64,000 nt of DNA, from contig NZ_JH932300.1 of the NCBI RefSeq assembly GCF_000301055.1, forward strand, positions 725,339 through 789,338. The letters are read 5' to 3'. The position numbers and the translations under genes are program-made. Positions 38,131 through 45,854 of the stretch are shown here, piece after piece (positions within the stretch are counted from its first letter, which is position 1; every line of letters begins with the position of its first letter). Below the pieces are notes generated by a model. The model was given only the letters and a program-made list of their open reading frames with translations, did not search any database and was not told where the DNA came from. This DNA is from Falseniella ignava CCUG 37419 (GTDB lineage: Bacteria > Bacillota > Bacilli > Lactobacillales > Aerococcaceae).

Positions 38131-39072
38131 TCATTGACCTTCTTCCTCAGACGGAATCGTTAACTCTTCTGTTTCAGGAGTACTTTCAGTTTCTGGAACA
38201 CCTAGTTCAAAAACAATCGTTTCTTTCATATATTCATTTTTCGATTCTACTTTAGTACCGTTAACTAAAATATCTGCTCCCTCTGGATAACCTAATTGTA
38301 GACGTAATCGTCGGGTTCCTTCTGACACTTTATACTCAAAAGTTTCACCTTCTGTGACAGTTGAATCTAACGTAATTTCTCCATCCTCAAAGGCACCAAT
38401 CCACACGAAATTATGTCCTTTAAACTCAAATTTATATTGATCAAATGGTGCATTGAGTCGATACGTCGTTTCTTCATCAGAATTAGAAATTAACGTAATT
38501 GTTTGTGCTCCTACACGAATATCATTCTCACTTGTTGCGATGGTTGTCTCCTCAACACGTTGAGTTGTGAGTGATTCCGTTGCTTCGTCAGGTTCAATGA
38601 CACTTACAATTTCATTCGTCTCTTCAACTTGAGGTGCAGGTTGATTCATCCGATTAATATTATTAATCGCTATAATTAGTGAGATGATAATGGCGAAGAT
38701 AATCGCTATAAGTAATACTAACGGAACATACGAAAGTAAGATATCTAAGTTATTTCGTTCTTTTTGTAAGTAGCGTTCAGTCCTTGAAGGCAAAGTATCG
38801 GTTGTACTTTGAACCATCGCTTCTGGTAATTCACTATTTAAATCGATTTCTTCTTCCAATTCAATTAATAATTCTTCACTATCTAATCCTACCATATCCG
38901 CATATTGTTTAATAAACGCGCGAGTGTAAAATGCGCCAGGCATTTGATCAAATTGCCCTTCTTCAATGGCTTGTAAATATTTTTTTTGGATTTTAGTCAT
39001 TTGTTGTAAGGTGTTTAAGGTATAACCTTTTTCAATTCTTGCATCTCTTAATTTATTTCCTAATTCACTCAT
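38131..39072 (-). CDS. RodZ-like HTH membrane protein
   Basis: A 313-residue protein with an N-terminal helix-turn-helix domain (about 1-75; GNKLRDARIEKGYTLNTLQQ), one transmembrane helix (about 111-136) and an extracellular C-terminal DUF4115-type beta domain (about 190-290). This is the layout of RodZ/YmfM, which links MreB to the cell-wall machinery, and the position before pgsA is the same as in Bacillus. Whether an MreB partner exists in this organism cannot be seen here. Confidence 0.88.
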   Translation of the reverse strand: MSELGNKLRDARIEKGYTLNTLQQMTKIQKKYLQAIEEGQFDQMPGAFYTRAFIKQYADMVGLDSEELLIELEEEIDLNSELPEAMVQSTTDTLPSRTERYLQKERNNLDILLSYVPLVLLIAIIFAIIISLIIAINNINRMNQPAPQVEETNEIVSVIEPDEATESLTTQRVEETTIATSENDIRVGAQTITLISNSDEETTYRLNAPFDQYKFEFKGHNFVWIGAFEDGEITLDSTVTEGETFEYKVSEGTRRLRLQLGYPEGADILVNGTKVESKNEYMKETIVFELGVPETESTPETEELTIPSEEEGQ

Positions 39073-39108
39073 GAAACATGGCTCCCTTATCTTTCATTCA
39101 CTCTAGTG

Positions 39109-39114
39109 ATTATA
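39109..39114 (-). promoter_or_regulatory. extended -10 element of the rodZ-like gene
   Basis: Minus strand TGG followed by a perfect TATAAT (39109-39114), 37 bp upstream of the gene. The -35 region is weak, as is usual with an extended -10. Confidence 0.6.
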
Positions 39115-39190
39115 CCATATTTTATCGTGAAACATACATGAATTCGTGTTTCGATTGAAAAACTTTGTAGAGAATTTGATTCAATAAAAA

Positions 39191-39260
39191 GAAGCGTTTG
39201 ACTGAAATGCACATTCTTCCGATAAAATAGGAAGAAATTCACCTGTTCAAACGCTGCTTT
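39191..39260 (-). terminator. large branched terminator after the nucleoside ABC operon
   Basis: An outer 9-bp stem AGCGTTTGA/TCAAACGCT (39193-39201 with 39247-39255) encloses an inner stem TCTTCC/GGAAGA (39215-39220 with 39230-39235). U runs follow the outer stem on both strands, so it may act bidirectionally. Confidence 0.65.
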
Positions 39261-39271
39261 TTAATTGAGCA

Positions 39272-40225
39272 TTATTTAGATTTAATATATGTTTTACCAA
39301 TCGCTTTAGGACCAAATGATTGGCCAACGAATAGGACTAACGCCACAATCGTAATGACATATGGTGCAATTTGAAGTAAAACAGGTGGCACCGATTTGAT
39401 TACTGGAATTTGTGACCCTACAACTGATAGTGATTGAGCAAACCCAAAGAACAAGGCAGCTAGCATCGCTCCAATTGGATTCCACTGACCAAAAATCATC
39501 GCTGCCATCGACATAAATCCTTGACCTGTAATGGTTGAAACAGAGAAGTTTAAAGAAATCGATTGGGCTAATACTGCGCCGCCCATTCCACCAAAGAATC
39601 CTGAAAGTAAAACTCCCGCATATTTCATACCGTATACATTAATCCCCAGTGTATCGGCTGCTTGAGGATGTTCGCCCACTGAACGCAATCTCAAACCAAA
39701 ACGTGTTTTATTCAAAAGCCACCATGCGATAAATGTCATCACAATCGCAAAATAAGCTGGTAACGAGGTACTTTGGAAAAAAATTCGACCGATAACTGGA
39801 ATCTCTTTCAAAACTGGAAAGTTAAAATAACCAAATGATTCTTTAATAAAATCTGTTTGACCTCTACCATCGAAAATAACACGTGTTAAAAAGACTCCTA
39901 GAGAAGGTGCAATAAGGTTTAGAACCGTACCAGAGATAATGTGATCTGCTCGTAAGTTAACGGTTGCTACCGCATGAATCGAAGCAAATAGAACACCCGC
40001 TAATCCACCGACTAATAAACCAATCCATGGAGTCCAATCTCCAAACATACCCCCAAATGTTAAGTTAAATACAATCGAAGTAAAGGAGCCTATGACCATA
40101 ATCCCCTCAAGACCGACGTTAACAACCCCACTACTTTCTGAAAATACCCCTCCAATTGCTGTCAATATTAATGGCGCTGAGTACACAAGTGTGGAAGATA
40201 TAATGGATGCAATTCGATTAATCAT
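39272..40225 (-). CDS. nucleoside ABC transporter permease (NupQ/BmpB-like)
   Basis: A 317-residue membrane protein with about eight to ten helices and the BPD_transp_2 family core SGVVNVGLEGIMVIGSF and GEHPQAADTLGINV. It pairs with the neighbouring permease to form the channel of a BMP-type importer. The ATG at 40225 follows GGAGGTGA, and its ATGATTAA overlaps the stop of the preceding permease by 8 nt, indicating translational coupling. A longer frame back to 40291 adds residues outside the family. Confidence 0.9.
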   Translation of the reverse strand: MINRIASIISSTLVYSAPLILTAIGGVFSESSGVVNVGLEGIMVIGSFTSIVFNLTFGGMFGDWTPWIGLLVGGLAGVLFASIHAVATVNLRADHIISGTVLNLIAPSLGVFLTRVIFDGRGQTDFIKESFGYFNFPVLKEIPVIGRIFFQSTSLPAYFAIVMTFIAWWLLNKTRFGLRLRSVGEHPQAADTLGINVYGMKYAGVLLSGFFGGMGGAVLAQSISLNFSVSTITGQGFMSMAAMIFGQWNPIGAMLAALFFGFAQSLSVVGSQIPVIKSVPPVLLQIAPYVITIVALVLFVGQSFGPKAIGKTYIKSK

Positions 40226-41315
40226 GAGCTTCACCTCCATTTTGGCTAGTTTTTGAGGCGGTACCTCTTGGAACCGATTGTTTCTTTTCAAAGAAGTATG
40301 TGATTACATAATTTGCTCCGACAAAGAAAATAATCGATGCAATCACAATATCTACGATTTCACTTGGGATTTGTGCCATCAGAGGCATACTAGTTCCTCC
40401 AGTTTTTAGTCCACCAAATAATAAACTAGAAAATACAATACCTATCGGATTTAATACTCCCAATAGTGCAACCGCCATACCATCAAATCCAATCGCAGGT
40501 GCTACACCATTCGTAAGGAAAATATTACGGAATTCACCTAGGCCGTTCATTACGCCTCCTAGGCCGGCTAACGCACCGCTGAGGAACATTGCAATAATAA
40601 TATTACGTTTAGCGTCCATACCTGCATAGGTTGCTGCAAACCGATTCATCCCAACCGTCTTGAGCTCAAAGCCTAAAGTTGTATAGTGTAATAAAATATA
40701 TACAAGCAACGCGAAAATTAAAGCTAAGAAAATCCCACCGTGAATGGTTGATCCTTTTGTTAAATCAGTCAGAGACTGAATTTTTAAACTTGCATTGGGA
40801 CCGATATAAGGTGTCGCATCCATTCGGTCGGTAATAATATTTCGAATTGTATAGTCAGTAATATAGACTGCTACATAGTTCAACATGATGGTGACAATGA
40901 CTTCACTGGTATTAAAGAAAGCTTTTAGAACGCCAGCAATCGCAGCCCATAAAGCACCTGCCAGACTACCTAAAATAATGGCACATGGTAACAAAATCAC
41001 TTTAGGCGCATCTGGAAATGATATTCCAATCCAGACAGAAATTAACCATCCCCATAATGCCTGACCTGCAAGACCAATATTGAAGAATCCCGCTGTATAA
41101 GCAATTGAAAAGCCAAGTCCTGTAAAAATTAGTGGTGTGGCTGCTCGAATCGTTTGCCCAATATTAAATGGACTTCCAATCGCACCGTCCACTAAGGCAC
41201 GGTAACCTTGAATCGGATCATAACCGAATAATAGCATGATTAGTGCACCAAATAACATTCCTATCGTTACTGATAAAATCGGAATTAATAATTTCAATGA
41301 TTTCTTTTGATTCAT
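40218..41315 (-). CDS. nucleoside ABC transporter permease (NupP-like)
   Basis: A 365-residue polytopic permease of the same family: FNIGLAGQALWG, the EAA-like loop MNRFAATYAGMDAKRN and NGVAPAIGFDGMAVALLG are typical of the BMP/Nup transporter permeases, as is NTSEVIVTIMLNYVAV. Its start overlaps the ATPase gene by 4 nt and its end overlaps the second permease by 8 nt, so the three are one translational unit. Confidence 0.9.
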   Translation of the reverse strand: MNQKKSLKLLIPILSVTIGMLFGALIMLLFGYDPIQGYRALVDGAIGSPFNIGQTIRAATPLIFTGLGFSIAYTAGFFNIGLAGQALWGWLISVWIGISFPDAPKVILLPCAIILGSLAGALWAAIAGVLKAFFNTSEVIVTIMLNYVAVYITDYTIRNIITDRMDATPYIGPNASLKIQSLTDLTKGSTIHGGIFLALIFALLVYILLHYTTLGFELKTVGMNRFAATYAGMDAKRNIIIAMFLSGALAGLGGVMNGLGEFRNIFLTNGVAPAIGFDGMAVALLGVLNPIGIVFSSLLFGGLKTGGTSMPLMAQIPSEIVDIVIASIIFFVGANYVITYFFEKKQSVPRGTASKTSQNGGEAHD

Positions 41316-42877
41316 TCAGCTTCAACCTCGCTTTCATTTCGCAAAGCTAAGACGTCTTCATAAGTCGTACCTGCCATCATCAATCCAATTTCATCCTCAT
41401 TCGTTTCATGAGTTGGAATATTCGCAACAATCTGACCATTATACATTACTAAAATACGGTCCGTAATATTTAAGATTTCTTCTAATTCAAAACTCATCAG
41501 TAAAACCGCGTTATTTGCATTACGTTGCGCGATAATTTCTTGATGAATAAATTCAATCGCACCCACATCTAAACCACGAGTTGGATTCGCTGTAATCAAT
41601 AGACGTGGCGCACTAGTTAATTCCCGAGCAATAATTGCTTTTTGCTGGTTTCCACCTGAAAGTGAGCCTGCACGAGCCTGATTAGAAGTCGTACGAACAT
41701 CAAAATTACGAATTAATGTATCGGCATGATCGTTAATTTGTCGATAATTTAAAATACCTTGTTTAGAAAATGGTGATTTAAAATAATTTTTTAAGACTAA
41801 GTTTTGATCCAAAGGCATATCCAACACTAAACCAAATTTATGGCGGTCCTCCGGAACATGCGAAACATGCATTTCATTTATCTGTTTTGGTGTCGCGTTC
41901 GCCATATCCTTACCTTGAACCATAATTTGACCGGACTCTACTGGCATTAAGCCGGTGATAGCTTGGATTAATTCAGATTGCCCGTTCCCATCGATTCCTG
42001 CAATTCCGACTACTTCACCTTCTCGTACTTCAAAAGAAATATTCTCAACCGCTGGGAGACCATTCTCTTTCATAATGCAAACATCTTTAACTTCTAATAC
42101 ATTCGCCCCAGGATTACTCTGTCCTTGGATACGGGTCGTTTTCACATTTCTTCCAACCATCATCGTCGCCAATTCTCGTGATGTTGTGGTCGCAACATCA
42201 ACCGTATCAATTGATTCACCACGGCGGATGACGGTACAACGATTGGCTACGGCTTTAATCTCATCCAATTTATGGGTAATGATAATTATCGCTTTACCTT
42301 CTTTTGCCAAAGATTTTAAAGTAACCATTAATTCTTGAATTTCTTGGGGTGTAAGGGAAGCTGTCGGTTCATCAAAAATAAGAATATCTGCTCCACGATA
42401 CAAGACTTTTAGAATCTCAACCCGTTGTTGCATCCCGACACTAATTGAAGAAACTTTAGCATCTGGGTCAATACTTAAACCATATTGTTTAGATAATTCT
42501 ATAATTCTTTGACGAGCTAATTTACGGTCAAGTTGCACTCCTTTCAGGGGTTCTTCACCTAACATAATATTTTCGACGACGGTAAAAGCGTCAATTAGCA
42601 TAAAATGTTGGTGCACCATTCCAATTCCGAGTTGATTCGCTTTTGTCGGTGTATCTATGATTACTTTCTCGCCTCGAACAAAGATATCCCCCGAGGTTTC
42701 CATCAACAATCCGGAAAGAATATTCATTAATGTGGACTTTCCTGCCCCATTTTCACCTAATAGAGCATGAACCTCACCCGCATTGACAGAAAAATTAATA
42801 TTTTTATTTGCATAAAAATCGCCAAATTGCTTAGAAATATTACGCATTTCTATTACGGGCACTATTGAGTTGTCCAT
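41312..42877 (-). CDS. nucleoside ABC transporter ATP-binding protein (NupO-like)
   Basis: A 521-residue protein with two ABC domains. Domain 1 (about 8-240) has a normal Walker A, GENGAGKST at residues 41-49, and Walker B LIFDEPTASLTP. Domain 2 (about 260-510) has a divergent P-loop, GIDGNGQSE, and the signature LSGGNQQK, the RbsA-like asymmetric arrangement used for sugar and nucleoside import. GAAAGGAGG precedes the ATG. The gene has its own promoter, which an insertion sequence now abuts. Confidence 0.92.
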   Translation of the reverse strand: MDNSIVPVIEMRNISKQFGDFYANKNINFSVNAGEVHALLGENGAGKSTLMNILSGLLMETSGDIFVRGEKVIIDTPTKANQLGIGMVHQHFMLIDAFTVVENIMLGEEPLKGVQLDRKLARQRIIELSKQYGLSIDPDAKVSSISVGMQQRVEILKVLYRGADILIFDEPTASLTPQEIQELMVTLKSLAKEGKAIIIITHKLDEIKAVANRCTVIRRGESIDTVDVATTTSRELATMMVGRNVKTTRIQGQSNPGANVLEVKDVCIMKENGLPAVENISFEVREGEVVGIAGIDGNGQSELIQAITGLMPVESGQIMVQGKDMANATPKQINEMHVSHVPEDRHKFGLVLDMPLDQNLVLKNYFKSPFSKQGILNYRQINDHADTLIRNFDVRTTSNQARAGSLSGGNQQKAIIARELTSAPRLLITANPTRGLDVGAIEFIHQEIIAQRNANNAVLLMSFELEEILNITDRILVMYNGQIVANIPTHETNEDEIGLMMAGTTYEDVLALRNESEVEAE

Positions 42878-42918
42878 ATAATTCCTCCTTTCAACCTCAA
42901 AAATATATACATAATTTC

Positions 42919-42947
42919 ATTATAACTGAAATCGTTAAAAATGATAA
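42919..42947 (-). promoter_or_regulatory. promoter of the nucleoside ABC operon
   Basis: Minus strand: TTATCA (42942-42947), a 17-bp spacer and perfect TATAAT (42919-42924), 42 bp upstream of the ATPase gene. The -35 box touches the left copy of the IS target duplication. Confidence 0.7.
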
Positions 42948-42976
42948 CCCTATCATAAAATATTTTTTCTATTCAT
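42947..42976 (+). repeat. left copy of the 30-bp target duplication
   Basis: These 30 bases are identical to 44621-44650 on the other side of the IS1202-like element. One or two outer bases may match by chance. Confidence 0.9.
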
Positions 42977-43060
42977 CTCATCTACAAATGATAATGTCTC
43001 AAGTAACCGTAAATGAAAATGTCCCACTTTAGTGTATATTAAATCTAAGGAGGGATCTCA

Positions 43061-44473
43061 ATGGAGGATTATCTTAACATGAATGAGACACATAAATATA
43101 ATATCATCAAGGCTGTCGTCAATGGACGGAAATCCAAAGCTCGTGCTGAAGTGGAATTAAACTTATCCAGACGACAGATCAATCGATTGATTCTTAAATA
43201 CAAACAAGAGGGGCGAAAAGGCTTCAGACATAAGAATGCCAATCGCAAACCTTCTAAAACCATTGACCGTCATACTCGAAAGCGAATCGTTCAGCTCTAT
43301 CGCTCGAAATACTATGACTTTAACTTCACACACTTCCATGAAAAACTTCAAGAAGTTGAGGAAATCCTTCTCTCTGAAAGCTCGCTAAGAAATATCTTGA
43401 AGGAAGCACACATTGTCTCGCCTCTAGCTACCCGTCGAACTAAACGGCGTGTCGCTAAAGAGCTCGAAGACAAAGCAGACAAGAAAGGCCTGACCCCTCA
43501 CGAAAAAGAAACCTTACAGGAGGTTCAAGTCGTTGAAGCCTCAAAAGCACACCCGAGTCGCCCACGATGCAAATATGCTGGGGAACTGCTTCAGATGGAT
43601 GCTTCAGAACATCAATGGTTCGAGGCTGACGAGAACTATTACTATCTCCATGCCGCGATTGATGATGCCACTGGTACAGTCGTTGGTGCTTATTTCGCAG
43701 CACAGGAGACACTTGAAGGCTATTATCAAGTCTCACATCAATTCCTGACCCACTACGGTATTCCTCATCGCATTTTGACAGATTATCGATCCATTTTCTC
43801 AGGCGTCAACACCCCAAAAAAGGGCGCTGCTCTTGAAGAACAGGCCCTCACTCAATACGGATATGCTTGCCAGACACTTGGAATTGAACTGGAAGCGACC
43901 TCAGTACCCCAAGCTAAAGGACGTATTGAACGTCTTTTCGGTACGTTTCAAAACCGCTTACTTCAAGAAATGCGGTTAAATGGTATCCGTAATATGGATG
44001 AAGCGAATCAGTTTCTAAGGGACTACCTCCCACAGTTTAATCAAAAATTCGCCCATCCCATTAAAGATAGCATAAATGCCTTTGAAAAACTATCAGCAGA
44101 CACAAATCTCGATTACATCCTCGCTAGATTTGCCCTGCGTGTCATTCACTCTGGTCATACTGTTCGATACAACAACCATGTCTATCATCTTTACGACCAG
44201 CATGGGAGGCAAGTCCATTTGCCAAGAAAAACTAAAGTTATGGTCATTAGTACGCGTGATTTACAACTCTTTGTCTCTCATAAAAATCAACTCTTTAAAC
44301 TAATTGAAATGCCGTCACACCAAGCCATATCTAAAATACTAGATATTCAAGAAGCTAAGTCTAAACCGAAACCACACATTCCACCGATGTCGCATCCGTG
44401 GAAAGGACAATCTTATCAACGTTACCTAAAGAAGCAAGAATACATAAAGAAAAAAGAGCTAATTGAAGTGTAG
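43061..44473 (+). CDS. IS1202-like (ISNCY) transposase
   Basis: A 470-residue DDE transposase. An N-terminal helix-turn-helix region (about 15-60, with LSRRQINRLILKYKQEGRKGF) is followed by an rve-like catalytic core. Candidate catalytic residues are the Asp in LLQMDASEHQ, the Asp in ILTDYRSIF and the Glu in QAKGRIERLFGTF. A basic tail ends the protein. AAGGAGGGA lies 6 nt upstream of the ATG. No frameshift or stop interrupts it, so it may be active. Confidence 0.9.
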   Translation: MEDYLNMNETHKYNIIKAVVNGRKSKARAEVELNLSRRQINRLILKYKQEGRKGFRHKNANRKPSKTIDRHTRKRIVQLYRSKYYDFNFTHFHEKLQEVEEILLSESSLRNILKEAHIVSPLATRRTKRRVAKELEDKADKKGLTPHEKETLQEVQVVEASKAHPSRPRCKYAGELLQMDASEHQWFEADENYYYLHAAIDDATGTVVGAYFAAQETLEGYYQVSHQFLTHYGIPHRILTDYRSIFSGVNTPKKGAALEEQALTQYGYACQTLGIELEATSVPQAKGRIERLFGTFQNRLLQEMRLNGIRNMDEANQFLRDYLPQFNQKFAHPIKDSINAFEKLSADTNLDYILARFALRVIHSGHTVRYNNHVYHLYDQHGRQVHLPRKTKVMVISTRDLQLFVSHKNQLFKLIEMPSHQAISKILDIQEAKSKPKPHIPPMSHPWKGQSYQRYLKKQEYIKKKELIEV

Positions 44474-44481
44474 TGATAATC

Positions 44482-44530
44482 CCTCGTGATGAAGGACGAT
44501 GCGCTTTTTGTATCGTCCTTCATCACGAGG
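44482..44530 (+). other. 19-bp perfect hairpin at the transposase 3' end
   Basis: A perfect inverted repeat (44482-44500 with 44512-44530, 11-nt loop) lies 8 bp after the transposase stop. It lacks a U tract on the plus strand. It would fold strongly in transposase mRNA or in read-through RNA. Confidence 0.85.
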
Positions 44531-44620
44531 CAACCAAGCGAGCGAAGCGCGGTAGTTTTTAACCCTCTTTCGTTACACGCTAAAAACCCAAAAATCGGGA
44601 CATATTCATTTGTGCTTGAC

Positions 44621-44650
44621 ACCCTATCATAAAATATTTTTTCTATTCAT
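44621..44650 (+). repeat. right copy of the 30-bp target duplication
   Basis: Identical to 42947-42976; marks the right boundary of the IS1202-like element. Confidence 0.9.
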
Positions 44651-44670
44651 GACTATCATTATTTAGATAC

Positions 44671-44710
44671 AAAAAAACGAGACATTAATCAAGAGAAAGA
44701 TTAATGTCTC
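44671..44710 (-). terminator. terminator after the BMP binding-protein gene
   Basis: Perfect 12-bp stem GAGACATTAATC/GATTAATGTCTC (44679-44690 with 44699-44710) followed on the minus strand by G and seven U. It lies between the binding-protein gene and the rest of the importer, a common way to make the binding protein in excess. Confidence 0.92.
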
Positions 44711-44736
44711 ATTAATCACTAGGTGAGGTCTATTAA

Positions 44737-45759
44737 TTATTCTGGTTTTTCAGGAACTTCAATTTCACCATCAATTATTTGTTGACGGTATTCAGCGATT
44801 TTTTCTAGAGTTTCATCTGATAATTGACCTTCAGTTAACTCTACACCGCCGTCAGCTAAACCATAAATATAATGGCCGCCTTCGAATCCTTCTTCTTGTG
44901 TTTGGATTGTAAATTGTTTCACCGCTTCACCAACAGCTTTAAGTGTTGAAGTTAATGTTAAATGACGTTCCTCGCCATCAACTTCTACAATACCTTCTTC
45001 TTCTTGGTCACGGTCAACACCAATCACCCAGATGTTGCGTGATGGGTCATTTGCAACAATATCTTTCGCTTCTGAGAAGACACCGTTTCCTGTGTCACCT
45101 GAAGCATGGAAAATTACGTCAACATCGTTAGCGTACATTGCTGCAGCAATTTGACGTCCGCGAGGTGCATCCCCGAAACTTCCCGCATATTCAACAGTGA
45201 TGTTGATATCTGGATTAACTGCTTTAGCTCCAGCAACAAATCCAGCTTCAAAACGGTCGATAACGAATCCTTCAACGCCCCCAACAAATCCAATATGGTC
45301 TGTCTCAGTTGTTAAAGCCGCTGCGACACCTGCTAAGAATGATGCTTCATGGTCTTTAAATGTAAGTGAAGCAACGTTAGGTTGATCTACTACAGAGTCA
45401 ACAATCGCGAAGTGGCGATCTGGATATTGTTGTGCAAAATCATCAATTGCAGCTTCAAGTTTAAAACCGATTCCGAAAATTAAGTCAAAATCTGCCGAAA
45501 TTGCAGTATTTAAGTTTGTTACGAAGTCTGAGTCGCTATTAGATTGAATATAGTCATATCCATCTTTACCGCGTTCTTTACCTTCAGCTTCGCCCCACTC
45601 TTGAATACCTTCCCAAGCACTTTGGTTGAATGACTTATCGTCTACTCCCCCGATATCCGTAATGATAACCGCTGAGAAATCTTCAGCTGCTTGAACTGTA
45701 GGAGCTACAGCAGCTACCGCCATTAATGCAACAGATGATGCTTTCAATAATTTTTTCAT
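44737..45759 (-). CDS. BMP-family nucleoside-binding protein, no lipobox
   Basis: A 340-residue substrate-binding protein of the BMP/PnrA family, which captures purine nucleosides for the ABC importer encoded downstream. The mature part has VIITDIGGVDDKSFNQSAWEG (quoted here as the family start), GVEGFVIDRFEAGF and HASGDTGNGVF. Such proteins in Gram-positives are lipoproteins, but this one has a classical signal peptide (residues 1-24, ending VQA before AED) and no cysteine at all near the cleavage site. GGGAGGTATTT precedes the ATG. It was probably once contiguous with the transporter operon and is now separated by an IS. Confidence 0.92.
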   Translation of the reverse strand: MKKLLKASSVALMAVAAVAPTVQAAEDFSAVIITDIGGVDDKSFNQSAWEGIQEWGEAEGKERGKDGYDYIQSNSDSDFVTNLNTAISADFDLIFGIGFKLEAAIDDFAQQYPDRHFAIVDSVVDQPNVASLTFKDHEASFLAGVAAALTTETDHIGFVGGVEGFVIDRFEAGFVAGAKAVNPDINITVEYAGSFGDAPRGRQIAAAMYANDVDVIFHASGDTGNGVFSEAKDIVANDPSRNIWVIGVDRDQEEEGIVEVDGEERHLTLTSTLKAVGEAVKQFTIQTQEEGFEGGHYIYGLADGGVELTEGQLSDETLEKIAEYRQQIIDGEIEVPEKPE

Positions 45760-45786
45760 AAATACCTCCCAAGTATTGATAAATTA

Positions 45787-45815
45787 ATTATAAACAATTC
45801 ATTTTTAAAAAGCAA
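45787..45815 (-). promoter_or_regulatory. promoter of the BMP gene
   Basis: Minus strand: TTGCTT (45810-45815), a 17-bp spacer and perfect TATAAT (45787-45792), about 27 bp upstream of the start codon. Confidence 0.78.
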
Positions 45816-45854
45816 TTCGAAAAAATCTATGATGGATGGACCATATGACGCAAA

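Larger units (their letters stand above)
42977..44620 (+). mobile_element. IS1202-like insertion sequence, intact
   Basis: A 1644-bp element bounded by 30-bp direct repeats. Its ends are imperfect inverted repeats: ACAAATGATAATGTCTC (42984-43000) on the left and ACAAATGAATATGTCCC on the right, read inward (44597-44613). The left end carries a second copy, GTAAATGAAAATGTCCC (43009-43025). It encodes one full-length transposase and a 49-bp hairpin downstream. Unusually long target repeats of about 27 bp are reported for IS1202, which supports the family call. It has inserted between the binding-protein gene and the ATPase gene of one importer. Confidence 0.88.

Noticed and set aside
43455-43736. 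Antisense frame within the IS1202-like transposase gene
   Set aside because: No ribosome site, fully inside a conserved coding region, and shadow-type composition.
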